From Helianthus annuus (taxonomy: Eukaryota > Streptophyta > Magnoliopsida > Asterales > Asteraceae), in contig NC_035449.2 in assembly GCF_002127325.2 (NCBI RefSeq), positions 78,282,693 through 78,346,692 of the forward strand: a stretch of 64,000 nt of DNA, written 5' to 3'. Below the pieces are notes generated by a model. It saw only the letters and a list, made by a program, of their open reading frames with translations. It ran no database searches and was not told the origin of the DNA. Within the stretch, counting starts at the first letter, position 1; every line of letters starts with the position of its first letter. The position numbers and the translations under genes are program-made. This document shows, piece after piece, positions 10,973 through 23,199 of this stretch.

Positions 10973-12616
10973 TGTAACGCCCATAATTTTTATTTTTAAA
11001 TTATTTAAATAACAATGTACTTTTCTAACGAAATTTGGGCATGACCCGTTTGTAAAAGAAGCGGTCCCCTGTTTTTCATATACAAAATATCATTTAACAT
11101 ACGCTACGTTTCAAAAGACTTAATGTACTACATCAAAACGGACCTTGGTTACACATACGAAACCATCATGCTAAGACACTTACGACCGACTAAGTTTTAA
11201 AAAGACAAACAAGATAAAAATTAAGCTTTTAACTACTAGACATAACTAAAGAGACAAAACATATTAACATTGTCTTCTTTACAAAAGTTGCGGAACGCAT
11301 GACGAGCTTGAAGTGTGTTCGAACCAGGCGAAGCTTGATACCTAAACTTGAGATTTACCTACAATGCCACCACAAATAAACTTTATTAGAACTAAAATCC
11401 TTTCCTTTAACTCAAGATTTCAGTCCACGGATTTATGGTCGATAGGACACCCGCGAGCTTGCAACTTACTAAATACTTTCATTCTTGCACATAAGTATGT
11501 TCCAAATGGAACTTCATACCATTCCTTTCATTCTTACATTCTAATTCTTTGACCCGTTTCAAAAAGGGTCCACACAATTACTATTTCATACTCAATTCAA
11601 TTCGACACATTTTTATGCTAAATCAACAATAATAAAATCATAATTGTACAAATAGCGTACCTCGCTCTTGGTTTCCTTGTTGCTTCGCGTGACTCGAACT
11701 TTCCTCCTTTACACCTATACATAATCTTTCATACTTAGAATTTATGCCATAATCATATTAACATACATTACTTGATAAGATGTCATACATTTTACCCTTA
11801 ATTCACAAACACATTCAAATCATGATTTTTACCTAAAGTTATGGTTAAATTGGCTGAATTCTTTATTGGATCATTTCATCAAACACTTGGTGTGCACAAT
11901 ATCAACAAAGCACAAGGTACAAGTGTTCACAACATAGTTCTACTTGTTCATTTTCTAGTCTAACAAGAAGCAATCAAATTCACATCTTTCTTTCACCCTA
12001 CATTTACTTATCTAATTTCTCTATCACATACTGATTATGCATAAATTCACATTTATAAGCATATCATTTAAATCATCATGTTCTTCATACTACCTACAAC
12101 AAATGGGTGTAAACCCTAAATCGCCCAAACAATCAAATCAAACAAAATTCTCAACCTATTGTGAATTCCTAACTCACAATTACACAAGATTTCCACATAA
12201 TTTCATGATTGGGTCAAAACCCACTTTCTACAAACCACCAAATCAGAATTTTCGACTTACCTTGTGTTGAACAAGCTTAGATAGTTAAAGATTGGAGCTC
12301 ATGCATCAATTTAGGCCCTTAATTCCTTCCTAATCTTGTGATTTTCTAAAAGCTAGGGTTTGTTCTTGGTCTCCTGCTCTTGATCGATCCCACAAACACA
12401 CCAGAATGTGTGTTTGTGTTTTCCCTTTTTCTTTTATTTGTTTTAATTAAAACTTCCATCCTTTTTAACAAGTTTAGTCCCTTTACTTACTTAGAATGTT
12501 TATTTGTCATATAACCTTCCTTCTAATCAAGTTACTAGTATAAATACTTAACTAGGTTAAATATAACATGACTAGACATTTTAAGTAACATAAATTGCAT
12601 ATTTTGGGGTGTTACA
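10973..12616. mobile_element. Solo LTR, 1644 bp
   Basis: Begins TGTAACGCCC and ends GGGGTGTTACA, with inverted TG...CA ends and a perfect 5-bp duplication CATTT on both sides. There is no primer site, polypurine tract or gag-pol, so internal sequence was lost by LTR-LTR recombination. The terminal sequences resemble those of the Tekay-type LTRs in this window, so it is probably a chromovirus LTR; orientation is uncertain. The only ORFs inside are short and unconvincing. Confidence 0.85.
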
Positions 12617-12621
12617 CATTT
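12617..12621. repeat. Target-site duplication CATTT (right) of the solo LTR
   Basis: Exact match to 10968-10972, the hallmark of integrase-mediated insertion. Confidence 0.85.
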
Positions 12622-12662
12622 GAGTTAACTACCCTTCTAGAAACAAAAAATTGGAGTTAGTC

Positions 12663-12678
12663 GGGGGGGGGGGGGGGG
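12663..12678. repeat. Homopolymer run of 16 G
   Basis: Sixteen consecutive G just right of the solo LTR. Another run of exactly 16 G occurs in the Tat gag at 42081-42096. Such tracts are hard to sequence, so length may be unreliable. Confidence 0.8.
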
Positions 12679-12702
12679 TTATTTATTTATCATGAGAGAA
12701 GA

Positions 12703-12770
12703 GTTGATGTTATCAGTTTTGTAGGAGAACATGGTCGACAACTACAAAAACAGTTTAACCTGAATAATAA
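12703..12770. repeat. Dispersed repeat shared with 21951-22033
   Basis: GATGTTATCAGTTTTGTAGG, GAGAACATGGTCGACAACTA and CAGTTTAACCTGAATAATAA recur in order at 21951-22033, where they also run into an ACACAATGTCTCTT motif. This links the two non-coding regions on either side of the Helitron. Confidence 0.6.
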
Positions 12771-12819
12771 ACCACTAATAAATTGTACATTGTAAAAAAT
12801 ACAAATAAAAAATATATCA

Positions 12820-13095
12820 TGTCATATAATAACCCAATGTTCTATAAGAAACACAATGTCTCTTAAAAAACACAATGTTTATAAAAAAAATAATCTAATA
12901 GTAGAACATAATGTTATATATAAAACACAAACAACTATAGAAAAAATAGTGTCATATAAGAACACAATGACAATAAGACAATGTTACACAAAAACACAAT
13001 GTTACTAAAAAAACACAATGGCAATAACACAATTTTATACAATAAACAAATGCCTTTGTAAAAAACACAATTCCTTAAAAAACACAATACCATGT
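12820..13095. repeat. AACACAATG-rich block B
   Basis: Degenerate copy of block A with matching sub-order (ATGTTATATATAAAACACAA, GTGTCATATAAGAACAC, AACACAATGGCAATAACAC, AAATGCCTTTGTAAAAAACA, then CATGTAG). Confidence 0.65.
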
Positions 13096-13154
13096 AGCTA
13101 GCTCAACCGTGGGATTTTGCTTGAAAATTAAATCATTTTGGGATCTCCAAATGC

Positions 13155-13290
13155 ACCATATGCTAAACTATGTATATATCTAAGATCATGATGACTTCTT
13201 ATCCAACTGAATTAGTAGGTGCAGGAGTGGTTTAATTGTCGTACATGTTAACTCAAAATTTGATATTTAGTTGGCGCCATTTAAAATCTT
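13155..13290. repeat. Dispersed repeat unit, copy 3
   Basis: Landmarks ACTATGTATATATCTAAGATC, GATGACTTCTTATCCAACTG, GAATTAGTAGGTGCAGGAG and CGTACATGTTAACTCAAAAT match copy 1 closely. Confidence 0.6.
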
Positions 13291-13316
13291 TGCTTAATTT
13301 TGTATGTTGATTAATA

Positions 13317-13455
13317 TAGGAGTGTAGCCGTCCACTGGGATGGGTTCCTGAAAATTACCACATCCAAAATATGTGTACATTGAAGATCCCAAAAACGTCT
13401 TATGCATCTGGGATTAGTAGGCGCACAAGTTATTTAATTCCCGTACTTTTTAATA
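13317..13455. repeat. Dispersed repeat unit, copy 4
   Basis: Starts with CCACTGGGATGGGTTCCTGA (compare copy 1), then ATGTGTACATTGAAGATCCC, GGGATTAGTAGGCGCACAAG and CCCGTACTTTTT. Confidence 0.55.
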
Positions 13456-13800
13456 AAATGAAAGTTTCATTAGACCACAAGTATCTCAATGTAATAAAAT
13501 AAAACCTAAAAAACATAACATAACACGTAAAGAAATGAATATTTACATAGCCAAAAACAAAGATAAGAATGAAGGTTTTGTGAACATATAAATTAATTAA
13601 AAAACATATTTAACTTATGAAAGGCACGTCAACAACATCTTTATTCTACATAATTGATAAGCTACCTTCGACACCCAAGGACATGTCCTATCAGCTATTT
13701 GTACTTGTTTGCTACTCGAAGTCTAATATCTCGTTTACCACAGCTCCAAATGCAAGAAGAATTACATAACCATATTGACAACATCAACGCAGGTTGTCTC

Positions 13801-14040
13801 CAGGGATGGCCATTTGGTACTGGATACCGGTACTGAATTTCCCATACCGAATTTTTTCGGACCGATTCGGTACCCACTTTTTGACGTTTTCGGCACCGGT
13901 TCAGTACGGTACTGGTATTTTAGCGAATTTTACATACAAATACCAGTACCATCTCGATACCGGTACCGTACCGGACATTTTCGGTATGGTACCCATATTT
14001 GACGATTTTCGGTACCGATGCTAGTACGAGCTCATCCCTA
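13801..14040. repeat. 240-bp GGTACC-rich repeat, possible hAT-type MITE
   Basis: Bounded by CAGGGATGGCC on the left and GCTCATCCCTA on the right, which are imperfect inverted ends of the hAT style. The interior is full of TACCGGTAC and GGTACCG palindromic pieces. I see no 8-bp target duplication, so the MITE call is tentative. Confidence 0.4.
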
Positions 14041-14120
14041 ATTTTATCGATCCTCATTGGGAATATCTTTAACTTCCATCTCTTCCAGCCTCTAAAAGTA
14101 CATAATTCATTTTTTTTACG

Positions 14121-14312
14121 ATCTCTACTCTAATAGATAAAATACATGTTATAGCAAATGCTACAAAAGAAAGTATAAAGAAATGTAAAAAGAAAAGAGA
14201 ATAAGAGAATACTTTACCATCTCTACTCTAATAGATAAAATACATATTATAGCAAATGCTACAAATAAAAGTATAAAGAAATGTATAAAGAAAAGAGAAT
14301 AAAAGAATACGA
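14121..14312. repeat. 98-bp tandem duplication
   Basis: A unit beginning ATCTCTACTCTAATAGATAA occurs at 14121 and again at 14219, with a few substitutions (ATGTTATAG versus ATATTATAG). Confidence 0.8.
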
Positions 14313-14800
14313 ATGCGGTGCTTAATCTATGGGAAAAATTACCAAAATAGTCATGTCGACCAATTTTTTTTCAACACAGATTTAACTGGTTCGGCGGAGT
14401 ATTCCGGTGGCAGTGGAGGTGTGTCGATGAACACGCGACGGAGAGATGGTGGTTTGTTGGTGGTGGTGATGATGGTATCCAGTGATGGTGGTTTGTTGCA
14501 GAAAAGGAGGAAGAGAGAAAGAAATGTGGGGATGGTTGTTTGTTGCAGACGAAACAGAAAGGGAAGAGTGGGTGGGGGTGGGTGGGTAGGGGTAAATGTG
14601 AAGATTTTTATGTTTAGTAAGGACAATTTAGTAATTTCACACCAACTTAACTGACTAAACTAACCAACATTATTCAGGGGACTATTAGAGTAACAAAATA
14701 ACAAACCATATGGAGCATACCTGCTATTTCCAAAAGGTGAGGACTAAACGTGAAAAACATGAAACCACAGAGACTATCCGGGCAATTAACTCTAAAATAT
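14313..14800 (-). repeat. Repeat end with reading 'aattgcccggatagtc' on the minus strand
   Basis: Read on the minus strand from about 14795 it starts AGAGTTAATTGCCCGGATAG and continues with phrases about the Tgtttcatgttttt/cacgtttagtcc type that I know as ends of abundant plant DNA transposons. The inner part is G-rich on the plus strand with short open frames (14313-14654, 14626-14351 minus) that show no recognisable domain. Confidence 0.4.
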
Positions 14801-15277
14801 CTATTAGCTTATTCGAAATTTTTTATATGATAGCTTTGTAGATTTACCCGTTACTTAAAATCCAAATCATATAATTCAACTTTTGTAGCTGCCATCATCT
14901 ATATATATAATAAAGCAAACCATTGGTGGACACATGTCACCCAATGGTGCAAGCCAACTCAGCAAGCCATGTCAACATCTATGTGGCACACCTCATAATT
15001 GAGGATTGAACCAAGTCTTCTCATTTACGCTTAACTCTCCCTCTCTCCTCTCAAAACCCTATTTCGTTCTCTCTTTCTTCTCTTCTCTGAACGAAGACGG
15101 CGAACAGAGGAGCCAATAATTTTGATCAAGAATCAACGGATTTGAAGACAAATCATATACGGTAATCTCTAATTCGAGTATTTATGATCGATTATAGTGT
15201 TTAATTAGATCTAATCTTGCTGTAAATCAAATCCTCTAGATCAAATCGGCGTTTTAGTGAAGAGGTATAATCAATCT

Positions 15278-16090
15278 TCATTAGATAATAGTCTATATCG
15301 ACGGTATTGATTCTTGATTCCGATATCCCCATCTTTTACATACGATTTTGGTTTATTTTATTGGATGTTTCAGATTCAATGGTTTTGAAGGATTCTTTGT
15401 TTGTTAGATTATCATACACAATTGATGTTATTGTGGTGTACAGTTTCTTTTTTAGGGTCTGTTATAGCCGATTTTGATTTTGGACGGATATATGTTTTGT
15501 GTATTAGTGTTTTAATTTTTTTGTTCATATATTGTAATTTGTTGATTTTTATTAGCAGTTTTGACTTTGTTGTGTGTGTATATTTGATTTTTTACATGAA
15601 TTCAATTTGTAATAACTTAACCCTATTTTTTAGGGTTTGAAATTTGATTTGTTGTTGTTTTGTTATATGTTTTTGATTTTCACATGAATTCAATATGTAA
15701 TAGCAGTTTTTTATTTTGTTACAGGTTTTGATTATGTAGTTAGGGTTCATATGACTTAGGGTTCGATTTCGTATGTGATTTAACCCCTGTATGATTTTAG
15801 TCAAATGTGTATCTATTTGTATCTTCACCCGTGATTCCATTCGTTACTTGCTGGATTGTTTATTTAGATTTCCAATCCATTTTTATAACCTCAAGTATTT
15901 GAACAATTGTGCTTATTTGGAAAGTTAGGTTTCTAGAAACCGTATTTGTTGTTAATTTTTTAATCTATATGATTTCATTGTATGGCTGTATAGATGATGA
16001 TGATGATGATTTATTGATGATGATTCTAGAAAGCAATAAAGAATCTTTAGTGTATCGCTTTTATATATTCTGTTCTATAGCCGATTTGGT
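15278..16090 (+). repeat. Direct duplication inside the Helitron, copy A
   Basis: From CATTAGATAATAGTCTATAT to TCTATAGCCGATTTGG. The same sequence recurs at 16296-17007 with about 90 percent or better identity by eye and one internal deletion in copy B. The upstream 150 bases look like a gene 5' UTR (CTCTCTCCTCTCAAAACCCT). Confidence 0.8.
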
Positions 16091-16295
16091 GAAGAGGTGG
16101 TAGTTTTTAGGGTTTTGGAATAATCATAGTTGAATAATTTGTGTCGGGGCTGATTTATGTTGTATTGAGTGTATTTGTTAATGATACACGTTAGTGGTTT
16201 GTTTACTATGTTTATACATATTTTTTTATCATTTCGATTTCATTACAGATCTTTCAGTATCATACAGTTTGATATATGGTTTTAATATATCGTTG

Positions 16296-17007
16296 TTCAT
16301 TAGATAATAGTCTACATCGACGGTATTGATTCTTGAAACAGATATCTCCATCTTTTACATACGATTTCGTTTTATTTTATTGGATGTTTCAGATTCAATG
16401 GTTTTGAAAGATTCTTTGTTTGTTAGATTATCATACGCGATTGATGTTATTGTGGTGTACATTTTCTTATTTAGGGTCTGTTATAGCCGATTTTGATTTT
16501 GGACGGATATATGCTTTGTGTATTAGTGTTTTAATTTTTTCATTCATGTATTGTAATTTGTTGATTTTTATTAGCAGTTTTGACTTTGTTGTGTGTGTAT
16601 ATTTGATTTTGTACATGAATTCAATTTGTAATAACTTAACCCTATTTTTTAGGGTTTGAAATTTGATTTGTTGTTGTTTTGTTATATGTTTTTGATTTTT
16701 ACATGAATTCAATATGTAATAGCAGTTTTTTATTTTGTTACAGGTTTTGATTATGTAGTTAGGGTTCTTATGATTTAGGGTTCGATTTCGTATGTGATTT
16801 AACCCCTGTTTGATTTTAGTCAAATGTGTATCTATTTGGAAAGTTAGGGTTCTAGAAACCTTATTTGTTGTTAATTTTTTTAATCTGTATGATTTCATTG
16901 TATGGCTTTATAGATGATGATAATGATTTATTGATGATGATTCTAGAAAGCAATAAAGAATCTTTAGTGTATCGCTTTTATATATTCTGTTCTATAGCCG
17001 ATTTGTT
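16296..17007 (+). repeat. Direct duplication inside the Helitron, copy B
   Basis: Matches 15278-16090 from CATTAGATAATAGTCTACAT to TCTATAGCCGATTTG, lacking about 80 bases around the stretch that begins TCTTCACCCGTGATTCC in copy A. It leads into the B3-like exons. Confidence 0.8.
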
Positions 17008-17099
17008 TGTATGTTGATGTAATTATTTACACATGAAGTTTACCTAATTTATTTTGATATTGTTTTATATTTTCTTTGATGTAAAAGTTGATGGTTGTT

Positions 17100-17878
17100 T
17101 GTTATCTATATTTGTTACATGTACCTGTTTTGATATACAATCTGGGGTTGTGAAAGACAACAACTTTGGAAGCGAGATGGTGTACGGATTCGCTGCGCGT
17201 GTGTGGAAGTGTGATAGAAAATCGTTGGTGAGTGTTGAAATTACAATCATTTAAAGAAAAAAAATTTAAGATGTTTTAATATAACAGTTTGTGATTACTG
17301 TTATTATAATTGCATTTAACGATACTTATATTTTCCGTTGCAGAAACTTCCTGCTGACTATGGTGACTGGATTACGAAGTTTGGTTATCCAGAGAAAAAT
17401 GCAATCATCTGGACCCTTGATGGGAGGACCTTTGAAGTCGAAGTGTTCAAGCTTGCAGGCGACTATTTTTTTTACAATGGCTGGTTTGATGTTGTCTCAT
17501 CTTTGAAATTACCGGACGATTCGTGGGTTGTTTGTCAGTATGAAGAAGTTTTATCTTTGTTCCGCCTATTCCACTTTTATCAAGACATTTCTCTAGCACC
17601 ATCTAACTACTTCTACTACAAACCTAAAAATGATCTTAAAGACCGAGAAGACTGCATGGTAATTGAAGTATTACGTTTTTAATTTTTTTTTGCGTTAATT
17701 CGTTTTTTTCGATTTCGGCTATAGCATTGATCCTGATACTGTTTTATTCTTTGAGAAGATCGTGAACAGGTTGTTTGTTCATCACTCTATGCTGAATATC
17801 TGTCCTTCTGATCCGGTTTTGATTCGTTCTGCTGGAAACCATAAATGGGTTCTGCTGTATGTTATTTTAGGAAACAAG
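17100..17878 (+). pseudogene. B3 DNA-binding-domain gene fragment captured in the Helitron
   Basis: Two exons can be read in one phase. Exon 1 ends at 17227 (DRKSL, then GTGAGT donor). Exon 2 runs 17344-17658 after a CGTTGCAG acceptor and ends before GTAATT. The joined frame has the B3 pattern: KLPADYGD at the start, WTLDGRTFEVEV, YFFYNGWFDVV, then VCQYE. B3 proteins of the REM type bind DNA in the plant nucleus. A possible third exon (17725-17878, reading DPDTVLFFEKIVNRL) follows an ATAG acceptor, but in the phase set by exon 2 it meets TGA at once, so the gene is broken or an acceptor is mis-placed. No start codon or complete protein is evident. Likely a captured fragment and not a working gene. 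Confidence 0.6.
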
Positions 17879-17879
17879 T

Positions 17880-19042
17880 AAAGTATTTATCATATTAAAC
17901 ATCATTTAAGTACATCGTTTGATTAGTGCCAACTCTATTATTTTATTAAATATTATTATAATAAACCGTCAGTTTTTTAAAGATTTACGTAAAATAAAAA
18001 TTTAATATTATTTTATTTCCTTTTTTAAATTGTATAACTGACTATAATTAATTTTTTAATAAAACTGTTTCATTTTAATCAATTCAGAGTTTTCCTAAGC
18101 TTCATTGAATATCTACAATTGGAAATTTTATTTTAAATATGCTGGTATTTTATACATAAAAAAGGTTTGGTTAGTGAAATAAAAATTGATAAAGGAAATA
18201 AAATAAGGTTTGTACATTGAAATAATTGAAATATTTTTTTGCCGTACAGTTTAATTATTTATTTATATCAAATTGTTTTTTTTATTTTAATGAACATTAT
18301 TAAGGTTGTTTTATATAAATTTGTAAACTAAAAACAAATTTTCAAAGTTATATATGTAAATTTCTTAAAATCGTTTCTGACATATAATATTTTGTATTTA
18401 ATCAATTAAGTTTAGTAAAAAAAAATCCTAAATTAACTACAAATATATTACCAAAAAAACTAAACAACCGTATGCTAAATTATATGGAATTTTTTACTTT
18501 TCTTTGGTTGGTCAAAAACCTGAATTTTCAACTGTTTTACAGTTTGAGTATACCTTTTTAATATTAAATTTGATGTATATGATTTGGTAATTTTTTTATG
18601 GTGGTATTTCATTTTGTATTGTTTTTCATGCATTCCTTTTAGGTATACGAAAAAGTTGGTGCCTAATGTTTTTGACATTTTTTTTAGAAATGTCAATCCA
18701 TTTCTAAAAATACTAATTTCTTAACTTAGGTAACATATTTTTTATAATTCTCAACTGATATTTCAACTTGAAAAAAATTATTAAACGAAATTTGCATATA
18801 TATATTCATTTAATTCATTCAATTTATTCACTTATAAATCTTTTTTTGACTTCAATCATCTATAGTTGGTTTTGAATATTTTGAATGACTGATATGTTGA
18901 ATTAGGGCTGAATGTGTCTATTTAGTGTCTTTTTGCCTTGATTCGTTTTATATAATTTTATTACATTTTTTTAGTAATTTGCTTAATTTTAGAAATTATA
19001 CATCTAATTCTTGTATTTTGATTATATGTGGTGTTTTCAGAA
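17880..19042. other. AT-rich non-coding interior of the Helitron
   Basis: Very AT-rich with no supported gene, RNA or repeat; short minus-strand frames here have no recognisable domain. Confidence 0.6.
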
Positions 19043-19151
19043 TCTATACTATCTATTAAAGGAGATTACAGGATGACCTCTATTTGCCTACGTGTCATGT
19101 TTTTAGTTATTAATGAAGAGAGGAAGACACAAAGGATGTGTCAAAGACAAT

Positions 19152-19403
19152 TTAGATGATACATGTTCAAGGTAATAAGGAGAAACCCTTTGTTGAAGAA
19201 GCAACCAGTGAGAGTGTTTTGCTTGAAACATGTAGGCGTCGGTGATGTTGTCGAGGAGTGTCAGGAAATGCTAAGTGATAGCATTTCCTTACACTCATCG
19301 ACAATGTCACCGACCCCTCTTAAAAATTCCATGAAAACTCTTTCACTGGTTGCTTCTACAACAGAGGGTTTCTTTTTGTTACCTGAACCTGTATCATCTC
19401 AAC
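19152..19403. ncRNA. Long fold-back (hairpin precursor-like) from an inverted gene fragment
   Basis: Arms 19152-19272 and 19280-19403 are inverted copies of each other around a 7-base loop (AAGTGAT). The inner 35 bp (19238-19272 with 19280-19314) match at 31 positions; the outer parts align with a few mismatches and a 2-base length difference (shared pieces: AGAAACCC, AGAAGCAACCAGTGA, GATGATACA). The minus strand of the right arm is an open coding-like frame (SVVEATSERVFMEFLRGVGD), so the arms derive from a protein-coding fragment. An inverted duplication of this kind is how young plant MIRNA or hairpin-siRNA loci are thought to arise. Expression is unknown. Confidence 0.65.
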
Positions 19404-19420
19404 TGTGTTGACTGACCCTG

Positions 19421-20250
<830 letters not shown>

Positions 20251-21243
20251 TATTTTATACCTTGACTAATTCACATGATTTGCTAAATTATGAAGTTTTT
20301 CAAAAAGACTAAAGAAGGTATATTATTTTTGTCATCTATTTTATATGTTTTTATGTTTGGATTATTCTGTTAAGAAGTTTTTGTACTAAACGGGGCAAGA
20401 TTGATTGTTTGATGCTTAATTGATACAACTGGTTATCCTGGTGTGGTTGGTTATATATCACTATGGAACTTTCGGATTGATGGTTGATGAGGACAACTGG
20501 TCATTTGAGTCGGCTCGGGTATATGATTTGATCATTCAAGTTGATGGTTGATGTGTACAAGTGATCACCTGGGTTGTGCTCGGTCGCGTTGGTTATATTA
20601 TGCTGCAACTTTTAGGTTTGATTTATTGTTATTTTGAATTGATTACTTGCTCTTGAATATTAAAGTTTTCCGTTTTATTATTTCTTTTAACTTTCAGGAC
20701 TAAATCAGTTGTGTAGCCATCTTAATTTAAATGTAGGTTTCAGCTGCCATTTTCTGGAAAATGATATGTAAGTTTTTGCAACATTTAATTTTTTTTTTAT
20801 TCATTTACCTTTCATTTCATAGATGTTTTACAATTATAAATTCAATTCTTTTATATCACTATATTCATTATGTGTTTGGTTAATTTTGGTTATATTAGGT
20901 ACCAAGAAGAAGCCGAATGATTTCAAATTGTCAAATTGTCAAGATTTTCAAGCAACTAGCAAGTGTTTGGATGATATTATTTTTTTTTTATCTAATGTTG
21001 TTTTTTTCATCCATTATTACATTCACATTTTTTAACATTTGGTTCATATTTTGATAATTTCTTTTTTACTCTACCGGTGTATATTGATCAACAAAATTTT
21101 TTTATGCAATAGTACAAGACTACATATTACTAAATTTTACAGACCTGTTATACAATATGAGATTATATATTAATTTTAATAGTTTTTTATGCCTTTGTAC
21201 AAAATATTATATTTCAAAGTAAATAATATGGTTTTGGATGAAG

Positions 21244-21270
21244 CCGCGCATCGCGCGGGCATTAACCTAG
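21244..21270 (+). other. Helitron 3' terminal hairpin and CTAG end
   Basis: Stem CCGCGC/GCGCGG with loop ATC, followed by GGCATTAACCTAG. This is the termination signal used in rolling-circle transposition of Helitrons. Confidence 0.75.
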
Positions 21271-22830
21271 TTTATATATGAAACAATATTATTAATTATC
21301 AACCTAAAGTAAACTTTTTAACAAAAATAACATATAAGGGTTATTTAAGATTATCTCATCCGATGCATATTTATCTAATTAATATGAAATAAGATTTATA
21401 TAGAATGCCTCCAAATGTTAAACATTTAAAAATTAATAAGGAATCATGTAAATTATAACTATTTCCCGGAGTTAGTATGTGATTCTGATGTAATTCATTC
21501 GATGGGAAACAAAAGGTGTGTAATTACTATTATTATTATTATTACTATACATATAAAATGTAACAAACCATTACTTGTGTAAAGAAATAAAGAGAGTAAG
21601 CCTTGAGAGAGAAACAAATTTTGGACACAAAGAAGAGAGAAGTTTGTGAGTAGATAAACACTATCGGCCAGCCACCGCTTCCGATGGCGGAGACACGGTG
21701 GCACACCGGCAACGACGCAACTCACAGTGCGTGCATCACCTCTCTCCGCAGCGTGAAGAACAGAGAATTTCTCATCTTTCCTCGTTTTCCCCTTCCCCTT
21801 CGGATTTGTCTTCTTTGTGATTTCTTCTCGAATACCCGCCACTGAGAACTTCTCATCTTTCCTTGTTTTCCAAAGCCCCTTGTCCGGATGGTTTATGATT
21901 TTAACAGAGTTAAGGCAACCCATGAGCTCATTAACCATTAACCGAACAATTGATGGTATCAGTTTTGTCTGAGAACATGGACGACATTTACATAGACAGT
22001 TTAACCTGAATAATAACACAATGTCTCTTTAGTTGCAGAGCAACTATGGCTGGCTAGAATAATCTATTGCACTTCCTCTTTTCTTCCTTTTCTCTTTAGT
22101 TTTAAGACGTTTCATGGGGTGTGGTATCAAAATTTCTTGGGGGCGCTCGAGATTAAATCATATGTTCACTAAAGAAAAAGAAAAATTCATAGGGTGTGCC
22201 TACTCACCCACGCTAACTCCTAAGTCCGCCCTACTTTAGATTCATTTAAGTTAATCTTGAACCAAACATGGGGTCGAGCATATTATTTTTTTTTTACTTT
22301 TGATAAGAAATCACACCAATTCAGTCGTGACGGTTTGAACGGAGGAAGAGGTGTCTAACATATTGTTGTGGAAGAAGGCACCGAACAAATCAAGTGTTCC
22401 TTTAATGTCATCAAACTAAGGGGTTTTTGACTTAACTTTTTCAAATTCCTTTTGACTTTTTGAAAAAGTTAATAAATCACAATAAAGTGACTTATTGACT
22501 TTTTCCCTCACATACACTCCTAATCCCAAGCATCATTTAACTTTTCAAAAACTCAAAGGCTACAATAAGCACTCCCAAACACCACATACACTCCTAATCC
22601 CAAACACTATTTAATTTTTCACATATTTTGATTTTTCTTTTGAACCCGATTTTTACACCAACAAATATGACGAATCTGTAGTAAACTGATGATGTAGGAA
22701 TTGATCAAATCAAACTGTCCAAATTATTCTTTGATGATCAGTAATACATGATTTAAACACTCGATCTTTATAACTTGTGATTTCACCTTTGGACTAATTT
22801 CTTGGCGTGAAGAACAGGGGTTTGAAAATC
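21271..22830. other. Non-coding region after the Helitron
   Basis: No gene with recognisable domains. It includes an ATT microsatellite near 21525-21545, the dispersed repeat at 21951-22033 shared with 12703-12770, and a GC-richer stretch near 21660-21800 whose 174-codon minus-strand frame lacks any known motif. Confidence 0.5.
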
Positions 22831-22968
22831 TCTTCGAATAGCTTTGGAACGAATCGAGAATCGTATGGCGTTAAATCTGAAACGATTCCAAACTGCATCT
22901 CTTTCAATAGCTTTGGAATGAATCGAGAATCGTGTGGCGTTAAATCTGAAACGATTCCAAACTTCATG
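22831..22968. repeat. 69-bp tandem duplication
   Basis: AATAGCTTTGGAACGAATCG at 22837 recurs at 22906 (one change), with GGCGTTAAATCTGAAACGAT in both units. Related degenerate GAAGCGATGTGACG pieces follow to 23130. Confidence 0.85.
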
Positions 22969-23171
22969 TATAAAGTCTGAATGAATTGGTACATGTCTGC
23001 CAATAAAGCGATGCGATGGTGCGTAATGTATATTTGGAATGAATCCCACAGGTGCGAAGCGATGTGACGGTGCATTATAAGTTACTAATTTGAATGAATC
23101 GATGGGAAGCAATGTGACGATTCATTCAATGTAACCCAAGTTACTAATTGTATAATTATATGAGTTAACAT

Positions 23172-23195
23172 CATCCCGCGCATTACGGCGGGATG
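23172..23195. repeat. GC-rich hairpin, possible Helitron end remnant
   Basis: CATCCCGC at 23172-23179 pairs perfectly with GCGGGATG at 23188-23195 around an 8-base loop. It resembles Helitron 3' hairpins but no CTRR terminus follows at the expected distance. Confidence 0.45.
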
Positions 23196-23199
23196 TTGG

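Noticed and set aside
10680..13095. CRISPR-like or satellite array
   Set aside because: Spacing and unit sequence are irregular and AT-rich; no constant repeat-spacer pattern.
9745..14795. One 5-kb DNA transposon bounded by the two phrase-like repeats
   Set aside because: The two ends are different repeat families in opposite orientation, not inverted copies of each other.
17100..17878. Working B3 transcription-factor gene
   Set aside because: No start codon, immediate stop in the phase of the third exon, and location inside a Helitron.
21495..22019. 174-codon minus-strand gene
   Set aside because: No recognisable domain, low-complexity hydrophobic C-terminus and overlap with a dispersed repeat.
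23172..23195. Second Helitron 3' end
   Set aside because: Hairpin is good but no CTRR terminus follows at 10-12 bases on either strand.
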